A DNA stretch of 64,000 nt. It comes from Selaginella moellendorffii (Eukaryota > Streptophyta > Lycopodiopsida > Selaginellales > Selaginellaceae). Below, one piece after another: positions 31,682 through 41,765 of the stretch (its first letter is position 1; every line of letters starts with the position of its first letter). The translations under genes were made by a program, and so were the position numbers. Where the stretch lies: the NCBI RefSeq assembly GCF_000143415.4, contig NW_003314370.1, positions 489,517-553,516 on the forward strand. Direction: 5' to 3'. Under the pieces are notes generated by a model. The model had not been told where the DNA came from and searched no databases. It saw only the letters and a list, made by a program, of their open reading frames with translations.

Positions 31682-32520
31682 TCACTCGACTAGACTAAAC
31701 ATACTGACGAACTTAGCAGGACCGAGCGAATCCAGCATATCAGCCAGTTTGCTGGCAGTCCACCGCAATGGGAGAAGCTGCCGCTCTTGTGCCTTCATCC
31801 AGATGCGTCCATGAAAGAGGAAGAGTCCGCTCTCTAAAGGTACCACGACCTTGCTGCTGCTGCTGATTTTGCTGGCTTGGGTGATGTTGGTGTTGAGCTG
31901 CAGGGCTTCCAGTCGTGGCTGCGCTGCTGCCACTGCTGCTGCCGCGGCATTCGAGTTTGAGAAATCCGTGTCCGGCAACTTTGCAGTGATCCAGACGACT
32001 TCCATGTCTTCCAAGTCACTGAAGGCCTGCAAGCTCTGCCTGGTAGGTTTCCACTCCTTGGACTGCTCCCGGAAGGTGTTGTCCTCCTCCTTGTCCCTTC
32101 TTGGAGGGGGGATTTCCTTACAGTGCGTAGCATTCTCTTTCTCTCTGTTTCGTTAGTTTGGTTTCAGCTCTACAGGCTTGCGAGATGGCTGGAAGATTAA
32201 GTTACAAGTGTGGCTTTTCTTCTTACCTGGAATGCAGAGAACTCGTCGAGGGGCTCCTTGTTCATGTCGTGCAAGTCGAGGCCGGAGCAGTCGCCTTTGC
32301 CGCACAGCGTCTTGGGCCGCTGCAGTGCCCTCTTCTGCCTGTTACTCCACAAGTCTTTGACATCGTTGTCAGTGCGCCCAGGCATCGATCTTGGCCCACT
32401 TTGCCGAGCTTGGCTTGCATTTCCACGACGAGCTTTTCCAGGAAAAAACGCTGGAACTCTTACACTACAGTGACTCAGCTCAAGGTGCTTGCACAGGATG
32501 TTGCAAGCTTCAAGCCTCTC
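31682..32520 (-). pseudogene. DUO1-like R2R3-MYB, frameshifted in the MYB domain
   Basis: Minus-strand pieces of a MYB R3 repeat sit in three frames: CKSSSVFS (about 32452), LEKLVVEMQAKLG (about 32405-32440), KWAKI (about 32390) and MPGRTDNDVKDLWSNRQKRA (about 32320-32382). From there one frame continues, ...GLDLHDMNKEPLDEFSAFQ, a GT-AG intron (about 32108-32227), EIPPPRRDKEEDNTFREQSK, EWKPTRQSLQAFSDLEDMEV, to a stop at 31682. The xRQKR end of R3 and a following KPxRQSxQ motif resemble DUO1, the male-germline MYB. The R2 repeat is missing or unrecognisable. Two compensating indels in R3 and loss of R2 argue for a pseudogene; sequencing error is the alternative. Confidence 0.6.
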
Positions 32521-32599
32521 CACTTCACACTCTGAAACACAGAAAACTCCCAACTCAAACACAGATAGACATAGGTGTGTTACAAATTCTTAAACACTT

Positions 32600-33840
32600 G
32601 GTTATGTACTACTTACATTGTCATCCTCCATAACCCATGATCTGATCCTCCATGTTATCATGTACCTCTAAACCATATACCACAAGTTTTGTTATTTCCA
32701 ACTTTAGGCAGTGGGTAGCCATTAAGTACCAGAGTAGTTTAGAATAATGAGTTGAGAAGTGGTTAGTAATTACAAGCTAAAAAATTTACTTAGAGGACTA
32801 AGAGAAGTTAATGGTGTTTTCCAGTGAGTTAACAAAGAATAAGGTGAAAGATTAATCTTGAGAAAAGAGTTAAAGTAAGTACAAAAACAGGAGCATTAGT
32901 AATATTTTCAATTCCAGTTTACTTGGCTTATTTGCTTTTATGGATCTTTTTTCAAAATTTTTTTGTTAACTCAAGTTTGTTCTTTTTTTCAATAACTCTA
33001 AAAGTTTTTTCACCAGCTCAAGTCACGAACTAAAGAAAAATCACATATATAAATGTACTTTCAAAGTTGCAGGCACAATATTATCATCCTCAGTATAAGC
33101 CTTTCTTAATTAATCTAACAAATTTAAATAACAATATTGAAATAGTTATTGAGTTTTTTATTTTAAATAAAACATTTACCATAACCTTCTCAAATAAAAA
33201 ATGATATTACTATTATATATGATTACATCAATTTCAAATTTTTTTTGGAACCAATTTTAATAAACTATATAATTTTTGTAGCATTTAATTTAATTAATTA
33301 AAAATGTACTTTTCCATGATAAAACTTATGCTCTAAAAATGTATTAATCAGGATGTATATATCAGCATGCTCTAATGTATATAGTATAAAATTTCATTAT
33401 TCTTGAAAAAAATTAATAAAAATTTAATATAAGGTTTTAAATTAAAAAATAGCTTAAAAATAAAATTAATAATTTTTATTTAAAAATTAGTATAAGAAAT
33501 GTAATGTATGTTTTAAAAATTAAAATATTTATAAAAACTTATCATATGTTATAGCATAAAGAATAGATTTTTTTTCTCATTCTGTTTATTAAATTTCTTA
33601 GAAAGCTATAACACCACAAATAATATATTAAAATTTTAAACTTTTAGCTAAAAAAAGTGAAATACCATTATGAAATAAGAAATAGAGTTTTTAAAAAAAT
33701 CTAAACTGTTTTAATAAAAAACATTAAAGTTAATTTTTTTTGTTATGGAAAACTATAAAATCTTAAAAGTATAAATATAACTAAAAGTTAATAATTATTT
33801 TATGTAATTTACACACTTATAATTTATCAATACTCCACTA
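32600..33840. other. AT-rich gene-free region
   Basis: Low-complexity, strongly AT-rich sequence with no coding frame, no RNA gene and no clear element ends. It grades into the dispersed repeat starting near 33845. Confidence 0.7.
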
Positions 33841-33844
33841 ATAC

Positions 33845-34235
33845 TTATGCCATAGCTTTGGATTTCATTTTAGTCATAATTGTTAGTAACGTTGTTACTA
33901 ATTTTGTAGGAGTTTTAAATTCTTGTGGTAGTTTATAATCAATCAATAGAAGTTTTGAATGTTTCATCTGATCACATTTTTCAATCTTTTGGAGGGGAGG
34001 ACGCTTTAAGCTTAATATATATATAAACAGATACATATGCCGATATTGCTCCATCCTTCCCCTTATGCCATAGCTTTGGATTTCATTTTAGTGTATATAT
34101 ATATGTATGTATATATATATATATATGTATGTATATATGTATGTATATATATATGTATATATGTATATGTATATATATATATTTATGTATATATATATAT
34201 ATATATTTATGTATATATATATATATATATTTATG

Positions 34236-34266
<31 letters not shown>

Positions 34267-34880
34267 GTATATATGTATATATATATATAAGTAATACACT
34301 ACTTATAGTACTAAAGCATATGGACTATCCATTTGGGATTAAATTTGGTCCATCCATTCTTGAATATAAACAATGGTTTAAACCCCAATTAATATACTTA
34401 TTCCTATATCCAAGTATATATAAAAAATCAGTATATATAAAAGAATGATTGGGGTTTAAATCTAAATTTTTTTAAAAACAATATATTAAATTTAATTTTT
34501 TTAGTGTTTTTTGTAAAATGTATAAAATTTATTATTTATATTAAAAAATTAAATATACTTAAAAGTTAATAACTATTCTATCTAATCTACACACTTTTAA
34601 TCTATTATATAATTAGTGAAAACAATAACCTGATTTATAATATATTTCTTTTTACATTGTAATTTAATTTTAATATCGAAGGATGTGAAGGCCAAGTATA
34701 CGGCTATGATGCCGTATACTAATATTATTGTAGTGGGATTTTGGTAGCCATCAGATTGGTTTTAATCCAGACCACTTGCTCGTGTATATAAACTTGGGTT
34801 TTTAGGCTAATTGATATGCACATTTTCTATATTCCCTTTCCATATTCCAAACACTCACATTAGTGGAGATGAAGAGCACT
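33845..34880 (+). repeat. Dispersed repeat, (TA)n-centred, inverted copy at 50.5-51.4 kb
   Basis: Three blocks recur in reverse orientation further right. Block A at 33850-33990 matches 50700-50840; block B (GGACTATCCATTTGGGAT...GGTTTAAACCCC) at 34300-34450 matches 50480-50600 and 51340-51430; block C (CACTCACATTAGTGGAGATG) near 34853 matches about 51320-51345. A and B are separated by a TA tract in both places. The 30-bp head TTATGCCATAGCTTTGGATT... also occurs twice locally (33845 and 34063). Probably a non-autonomous transposon or retroelement remnant. Confidence 0.6.
34087..34290. repeat. (TA)n / (TATG)n microsatellite
   Basis: About 200 bp of TATA and TATGTATA repeats. It produces long Tyr/Ile/Met-only open frames in several phases that are not genes. 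The much shorter TA tract at about 50634-50666 occupies the same position in the related repeat. Confidence 0.95.
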
Positions 34881-34912
34881 TTTGATTGTTCTTGAGGAGT
34901 GTTTGGATTTGG

Positions 34913-35075
34913 GATTTTGGTTTAGATTTAGCTTTTGCATCGTCTAGATCTAGCTTTTTCCATTTACTTTCTTTTGTTCTTTCCTTTCAGGATTTTGGTT
35001 TAGATTTAGCTTTTTGCATTGTCTAGATCTACTATTTTCTTCTAGTTTTTTGTCATTTCTCTTCTTTTGCTCTTT
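34913..35075 (+). repeat. 78-bp imperfect direct duplication
   Basis: GATTTTGGTTTAGATTTAGC occurs at 34913 and 34991 and both copies continue with CTAGATCTA and a TC-rich tail. It lies in the presumed leader of the gypsy element just before its gag start. Confidence 0.8.
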
Positions 35076-35089
35076 CTTTATTCGTCTTC

Positions 35090-36973
35090 ATGGCAGATCA
35101 ACAATCTCCTTCTTTGACTATGGAGCAGCAGTTGGTACAATTGCTTGATGCTATGCGCTTGCAATTAAACAACTAAACTCAGTTGATAGTGGGGGCTCAT
35201 GGCACGTGGTACAACTCTTCCCGCTTTTGGTCCCAATCCTTGCGTTTTGCTGGAGTTCTTTCGTGGGAATCCTGGGGATGATGTGTATCATTGGTTCAAT
35301 CATTTCACACTGATTGCCACATATCATTCTTGGGATGATGCTCGACATTTGGGTGAGTTTCTCACGTGTCTCCAAGGCACGGCGTTGCAATGGTACAATA
35401 GTTTGAGTGCAGCCACTCGTGAGGATTGGAGTGCCTCTCGGACGTCTTCAAACGCGCTTTCAGACATGTCGATAATTGTGATAATGCCTTCCAACAATTG
35501 CATCGTCTTCGCCAAGGGCCATCTAAGTCGATGATGCAATTTGGTGTTTGTTTCCGAAGTCTTTTGCTTCGTACGGAGCCAAATATGTAGGAGCGGATCA
35601 AGCTAGGAATGTTGTGGCTAGCACTTTGTCAAGATCTTGTTAAACTTATGCATGCACTTGCTCCTGCCACCCTTGACGATGCTTTTCGCTTGGCACAACG
35701 TTATGAGACATTGCCTCTTCCACTTCTCACTGCACGTCCTTCAACTTCACTTCCTATGGGCCCAATGGAGGTTGACGCTGCTGCTGCTCGAGTCCAAGAA
35801 CAAGGGCGAAGACGTGGTTGTGGCCATGATGTTCAATGCTGGGCATGTGATGAAGTTGGTCATACTTATCGGCGTTGTTGGTGTTTTCTAGATTGGATTT
35901 CCTAGGTGGAGACCTTGGCGTCAACAACGTCTTGTTGATGCTGCTGCAGTGGAAGGTTTGGACACCAAGATGCATCCGGGAAATGAGGAGTCTTGCGAAT
36001 AATGGAGGGACCTTGCACGAATAAGTCAGTGACTCCTCCATCTTTTTTTCGGGAGTATCATCAAGGGGTTCACTCGGCACTGGTTCATCCATTTGTGTTG
36101 GTTGATACAGGTTCAAGTTTATCTTTTATTGCTCAACCTGTTACCACATGTTGCCATCTACACTTGCGTCGTGCGGCCAAACCAATTTTCATTCTTTATG
36201 GCAACGGCTGTACACATGCATGTGCATGGGATGAGGTAGACTTGGTTGTGCATGTGGGCGATCTCGAGTTTGGGTTGCAGTCATTGCAGGTGGTGTTGAA
36301 TCAAGCTTTTGACCTTATCCTTTGTATAGATTGGTTGCAGCACAATCATGCCAAATGTGACTTTGAGGCTTCTCCCCCTTGTCTCATACTTCCTTATGTT
36401 TCATCCATTCCTTTCACTTCCGTACCTCTTTGTCCCTCTACTTCCATTACTTTTGTTCCCCCATTATTTCCTCCTATGTTTCTGTTTTGTTTTGCTCTTC
36501 CTTTTTCTGATCCCTCTGACGATCTTTGTGTTGCAGTGGTTGACCGGCTCATGAAAGAGTATTCTAATCTATTTGAATGTTTGGGGCCAAGATTGCCACA
36601 TGTCATCCGATTCCAACCGGGAATGCTCGTCCAATCAAGGTTTCTGTTCATCGTCGGTCACCCAAGGAGATCAAGATTTTACGTGCAAACGTCAAGGAGA
36701 TGTTGGATAAGGGTGTTATTCAGAAGTCGCGGAGTTCTTAGGTATGTGAACTTTATCTTATGACAAAGTCTAATAGAAGTATTCATTTTTGCATCGACTA
36801 TCATTTGTTAAATGAAGTGACGATCCCAAATGTGTACCTTCTTCCTCACACTGCTGATCTCTTGATCGTCTAGGGTGAAGTCGTTGGTTCACTAAGCTAG
36901 ATCTTTCTTTTGGGTACTGGTAAGTACCAATGGCCAAAGAAGATATTTCTAAGATTGTTTTTCATACACCATT
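35090..36973 (+). mobile_element. Degenerate Ty3/gypsy retrotransposon fragment (gag-protease-RT start)
   Basis: From ATG 35090 (MADQQSPSLTMEQQ) broken frames encode a retrotransposon gag (FRGNPGDDVYHWFNHF, LTCLQGTALQWYNSL), a CCHC knuckle (CWACDEVGHTYRRC at about 35836) and an aspartic protease (PFVLVDTGSSLSFI at about 36090). The beginning of reverse transcriptase follows (EMLDKGVIQKSRSS near 36690; then KLDLSFGYW near 36920 in another frame). Stops and frameshifts are present throughout, so it is dead. The rest is lost in or beyond the N gap. The protease-then-RT order with these motifs fits Ty3/gypsy. Confidence 0.85.
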
Positions 36974-37073
36974 NNNNNNNNNNNNNNNNNNNNNNNNNNN
37001 NNNNNNNNNNNNNNNNNNNNNNNNNNNNNNNNNNNNNNNNNNNNNNNNNNNNNNNNNNNNNNNNNNNNNNNNN
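36974..37073. other. Assembly gap (100 N)
   Basis: Exactly 100 N, the conventional filler for a gap of unknown size. It separates the gypsy fragment from unrelated LTR-like sequence, so order and distance across it are uncertain. Confidence 0.98.
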
Positions 37074-39800
37074 ATGAACTGACCATTGGGAAGTCCAAGA
37101 CTAGAGTGAATACAGACCGACAAGCAGGGTAGCTTGGTGAAGTGTTCAAGAGTTAGCTCTAGTTCCCCCGGGAGATCGAATGGTCGATGCTCGCAGTCCA
37201 AGTGTGGGTGGCACTACCTACTTGGATACCTGGCGTGGCTCAACGGAACCTCGCTCTAAGCCCATGGCTAGAACACCTAAAGGCAGAAGGCAGGGAGAAT
37301 ACCCATGAGGCTCGCGTAGGGCTATGGTGTTCCAAAATGTTGTCCCAAAGTCCCAGATTGTGGAAAGGAAGAGGAGTAGCTCTTTGGTGTGGTAATCAAG
37401 GACACAGTCACACAATGAGGAAGTCCCAAATGATAGTGGGACTTAGTGGTCGGGCCTATGGGCCTTGATCTAGTGGCAATGTTGGCAAACACGGCCATGG
37501 ACAGAAAGGGACTTGGTGGGGACCAGAATAGAGATATTGGGGAAGGCTGTTCCCCATATTTGTGGGCATCCTAAAGATGCTAAGGAGTGGATCTAGGATG
37601 ATCATTCATGGACGGATGGTCTAGTCGTTGAGAGACGGGATTGCAACACAAGTGGTGTTAGACCACTAATGTGACCAAGGTGAATGGGTATGGCGTAGCG
37701 TAATGAGTTGATATGTTGGTGGTACCTTGGGGTGTCGGTCATGGGATCGGACACGTGGAGCACTTGAACCAAGTGCAAAGGTTAAGTGGCATGGATGCCA
37801 TTCTCGGGGTTAGCAGACCCCAAGTCCTGAATTGGACTTATGGAGGTTGTGAGTGAGACTCTTCCTAGTGATCGGAGAGGGGGTTAGGTGACTAAAGTAG
37901 AATGGAAAAATTAGTCTCTTACAATTTGGTATTGGAGTTGTTCCTTAGTCCGACTTTTATTGATGGCTAAGTATATCACCACTTGTATTGAATTGGAAGG
38001 TCTTAGGTATGGACTTATCCTTAAGGAGTAGCATGTCAAGAAGATATGGCTCTCCACTCAAGTTCATGCATGAACTTGTGCACAATGTGATGGATAGAAA
38101 AGGGCTAGTAAAGGAACAACTTTGGGATCTTGGGAACAATATAAGGGTTTCTTCAGAGAGTTGAGGATGTGATTCAAATAAGCATTTGGCTCAGCAAACT
38201 GGCTAAGGTAGTTATGATAAACAACTATATTTGGGATCACGGGAAAGATAGAGACTCCAGAACAATAAAGGAGTTACAAGATTATCCTCAAATAGTTGAG
38301 GTTGGTGCTCATCAATTTGAGACCAGAATTAATAACCGTGGGAGGTCAAATATAAAAAAGGACACAGGTCCTTGAAATGGTACCTGAGGCTACTTTTTAT
38401 AAATGCTAGAATAAACCCAAGGAGTTGGGGGTGTGCTTAGAGGATGAGTTGGTATTCTCATCATATGGACGGATAGTCCTAAAGGGCAAAAGTAGCCCAT
38501 AGAGAACGGAAAATAATAAAGTGTTGGAGTAACATTTGCAAAGATGGTCTTTATGAGTAAGGCATGAATACACACAATTGTATTCCAGCGAGCTAACACC
38601 TGAAAAATAGGACCTTACGGGTCAGTGGATTAACAAAGTCCATAAATGTGGGATGACTTGAGTAGAGTCAAGAAATGGTCCTAAGGGATTGGTAAAAAAC
38701 ATTTGGACTATGGTGTGTTGTGCCCCATGAAGGTTGGGGAGGATCATAAAATCCAAGTATGAGAATGGTGAGTATCTTATTGATAGCAGAATGTGCCATA
38801 CTAAAGCGGTGGGGAAGGTGTTCCCAGAAGAAAACAACTTTAACATAAAGTTGTGTGTAAACCTTATGGTGCAGTGCTAACGGATAGTTGGTATGAGAAA
38901 GAATTGTAGTGGTTTTGGTAAGGACCTAGACACAAGTAAGAAGTGTCATAAAGGTAGGCTCGTGGAGCTGATGGTGTGGAGACATCGAATGTGCTAAGAC
39001 ATGATGCTTTAAGGTGAGGTGATGGGTTCACGAGAACCCCTTCTCAAAGGAAACCTAATGGAAATGGGAATGGCATAACCTAAGCGGAAGGCATGCAATT
39101 GGAGTGTGGTGACCTAGATAATGATGGAGGTGTGAAAGCATCAACAATGAGTTGTAAGACTTGACAACTATGAGGCAACTAAGCAAAAGGTGCAAAATAA
39201 TCGGTTAAACTAGTAAAAGGTAGCTACCCAAGACTTCTAGCATAAAGAAGTTAAATATACCCGTATAGGGGATAAATTGCTTATGTTGCGATATAGTAAG
39301 TCAATGTCGTAAAAGGGAATGCTCATTGTCAAAGAGGCCATCATTAGGACACCTAAACACTCGAGAACACAAGGAGGTGGTGTTTGGTGTCGCAAGGGCA
39401 ATCCAAGGGACTAAATCCCTAGTGAATGATGGATAAAAGGTGCTATCCAAACGTCGAAGGTTGTGGAGATGGGAGAAGACCATCTACCCGAATTGGACAA
39501 AGCTAAAAATGGAATTTTGGCAAGGCTAGTGATGGGCATATAAAGGCCCATAAGTAGCAACATTAATCCCGGTGTGTGGAATTATAAGGTGACCATACTC
39601 GGATTGAAGAACCACTCCCTAGGCTATCAGGTAGGTTCATCTTTAAGAATACTTGCTAAAGCATGGTAGAAAATGCAAATCTATCCTCCTAGTCTGGAGA
39701 AGAATATCCAAAGGAAATGTATGAGGCCAAAAAGCAAATAGTAATGGGATAAAACCAAACCATAGGAATTAAAGAGCATAACTAAAGGTGAGTTGAGAGT
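37074..39800 (+). mobile_element. Non-coding LTR-retroelement-like sequence
   Basis: 2.7 kb with frequent stops in all frames and unusual G-rich wording, unlike the AT-rich flanks. At 37919-37937 CTTACA is followed by ATTTGGTATTGGAG, resembling an LTR end (CA) plus a decayed tRNA-Met primer-binding site (TGGTATCAGAG). A frame starting at 37963 (MAKYITTCIELEGLRYGL) recalls a retroelement gag start but stops soon. I read it as an old, mutated LTR element; the class is unresolved. It abuts the left breakpoint of the segmental duplication at 39808. Confidence 0.45.
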
Positions 39801-39807
39801 GGAGAAT

Positions 39808-40056
39808 CTGAGCTCCCTCGACCTCTCGCACAACTCGTTTAGCGGGGAGATCCCTTCGGAGCTTGGCCAGTGTCAAATGCTGGTGAGCTTGGATCTGAGC
39901 TACAACCTTCTGTCCGGAGAAATCCCGTCCTTCCTCGAGAGCTTGTCGCGGCTGGAAGTTCTTTGCTTGCCTGGGAACTCTTTCTCTGGTGGCGTGCCCG
40001 AGTGGATCGTCCGGAGCTCCAGGAGCTCAACCTCGCGGAGAACGATCTCCGGGTGA
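39808..40056 (+). pseudogene. LRR receptor fragment, copy 1
   Basis: Only the last part of the LRR region survives (LSSLDLSHNSFSGEIPSELG...LLSGEIPSFLESLSRLEV) before a frameshift and stop. The 5' two-thirds present in copy 2 (52118-52693) are replaced by repetitive DNA at the breakpoint, so this is a truncated pseudogene. Confidence 0.88.
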
Positions 40057-40455
40057 TAGATTCATGCGGAAAAGATTGTCGATAGGACCACGTAGGGCTG
40101 GATAATGGCGTGTCAAAATATACACTTATTGCTGCGCTTTGTGGAGGATTAGATTCTTCCATGGAATTATTTGAAGATTTTGGGGAATTGGCAAGCAAGG
40201 TTCCCAGTCCACTGGATTGAAAGTGGCAGCGATGGCTAATTCGCGTCTAGCTTCTCTCTTTATCGCTGGCACGGATGGCCACGGACTCCAATACTTTATA
40301 TATTTTGGCTTTTTACCATTTTTTGGAGCTCCTTTAATAAAAAGTGTTCAAGTAATAAAAGGCCCTTATTTGTCACGATCATAAATTACATTCCTTCAAT
40401 TCCATATGCATTTGAACAGTATCAAGAATATTCCTCTAAAAAGGGCGAAGTTCCT

Positions 40456-40463
40456 TATATAAA
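40456..40463 (+). promoter_or_regulatory. TATATAAA box before the HAD gene
   Basis: TATATAAA lies 28 bp before the ATG at 40491. A usual TATA-to-start distance would place the cap site almost at the ATG, implying a very short leader, or that a downstream Met is used. An overlapping upstream ATG at 40487 opens an 11-codon frame out of phase. Confidence 0.5.
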
Positions 40464-40490
40464 GCCCTACACCCAACGCTACAGCGATGT

Positions 40491-41123
40491 ATGGCACAAT
40501 TAGAAGCTCAACACGTTGACAAGGTAGGCAAGCCGACTTTGATCCTCGACTTGGACGGCACACTGATTGCAACGTCTCGGCAAGCGGGGCTACACGCGAA
40601 GCTCGATTTTGTGGTGGAGTTTGATCCTCAAGAACAGCCCGTCTGGGTTTGCAAGCGCCCTGGTCTGGATGATTTCCTCAGCAAAGCATCGCAGCTTTTC
40701 GAGGTGGTGGTGTTCAGCCTGGGGAAGAGAGCGTACGTGGAGAAGATGCGGGAGAAGATCGATCCCAGTGGCTCGCTGGTGGCGTTTTGGCTGTCCAGGG
40801 ACTCTTGCAGTGGCAGTGATGCCATCAAGGAGTACAAGGACTTGAACAGCCCGAGCTTTGGGAGGGATTTGCGCAGGGTGGTGTGGGTGGATGATTTCCG
40901 GGATTCTTTCCGAATGAACCTGGAGAGCGGGATTGTGGTGCCAATGTTTCGGAACAGCAGCAGTGGCAACGATCGGGTGCTCATGGATTTGTGGCCGCAT
41001 CTGGAAACACTTGCAACTTATGGGCCTGATGTGGATGTGAGGGCTGCTCTGCTCTCACTGCCGCTCCCTCTGCTCGAATCCAACCTTGCCAGGGCAATCA
41101 GTCGCCCCAAGCTGTGCATGTAA
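40491..41123 (+). CDS. FCP1/SCP-like (NIF-type) HAD phosphatase, copy 1
   Basis: Intronless, 210 aa. Motif I LILDLDGTLIATS has the DxDGT nucleophile Asp (FCP/SCP enzymes usually have DLDETL). VVEFDPQEQPVWVCKRPGLD, DFLSKASQLFEVVVFSLGKR (motif II region, Ser where many have Thr in TAS) and RRVVWVDDFRDSFRMNLESG (acidic motif III) follow in the order of CTD-phosphatase-like NIF domains. The Lys of FxRDSC is present in variant form (WLSRDSC). It is a likely protein Ser/Thr phosphatase, small like SCP/Dullard relatives, with no membrane span. It lies 640 bp upstream of and co-oriented with the PanK-kinase gene. An identical copy is at 53377. Confidence 0.85.
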   Translation: MAQLEAQHVDKVGKPTLILDLDGTLIATSRQAGLHAKLDFVVEFDPQEQPVWVCKRPGLDDFLSKASQLFEVVVFSLGKRAYVEKMREKIDPSGSLVAFWLSRDSCSGSDAIKEYKDLNSPSFGRDLRRVVWVDDFRDSFRMNLESGIVVPMFRNSSSGNDRVLMDLWPHLETLATYGPDVDVRAALLSLPLPLLESNLARAISRPKLCM

Positions 41124-41765
41124 TCCTACTGTGGTTATATATGATAAAAAGCTATGCCACGCAGAATCTTACAAGGCCGAGCAAAGCATGGCATGTAGAG
41201 GGGAGAAAATCGGAAGGAAAGGGTGTGGCTCGTTTCTCGATATGCTTGCTTGTGAAACTCTTTAATCCTTTTTGCTTCTCGTACACTGCTAGAGTAGAAG
41301 AGAGGAGCAGGATGCCGCACGGGGTCTTTTGTACGAGAGAGACAGCTCCGGCGACAAGAGATGTGAGGGGACTGCTTCTTCACAATCACTTGACATCTTT
41401 TCAAGTTCCTGATTCTGCTCGGTTCCTTGTCCCCGAGATCCATGGAGCGGGGGCTGGAATTGGCTGTGTCATTGTGCAGTCTCTTCATCTTACAGCATTT
41501 GCCCAGAGGCGGGATCCGGTGCGACGAAGCTGGTAAGGATCCAATCTTCCCTGTACATGTCACTCGCAAGACTGAAAATACCACGAAGCCCGCGCGTTCC
41601 GATCTGACCTGTTTCTCTTTTTTGCCCCTTGGTTTCAGTCACGACGGATGCCGCGCGGGGCCGCGCTGCACGGGCTACGGGCTGGACGGGCGGCAGTGAC
41701 GTGCGTCACTTTTGCGCGTTGGCATATTTCTAGGGAGCGTGGGTATATTCCTTCTTGTGCAAGCG

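Noticed and set aside
34037-34448. Open frames of Tyr/Ile/Met repeats
   Set aside because: They are translations of the (TA)n/(TATG)n microsatellite and have no protein-like composition.
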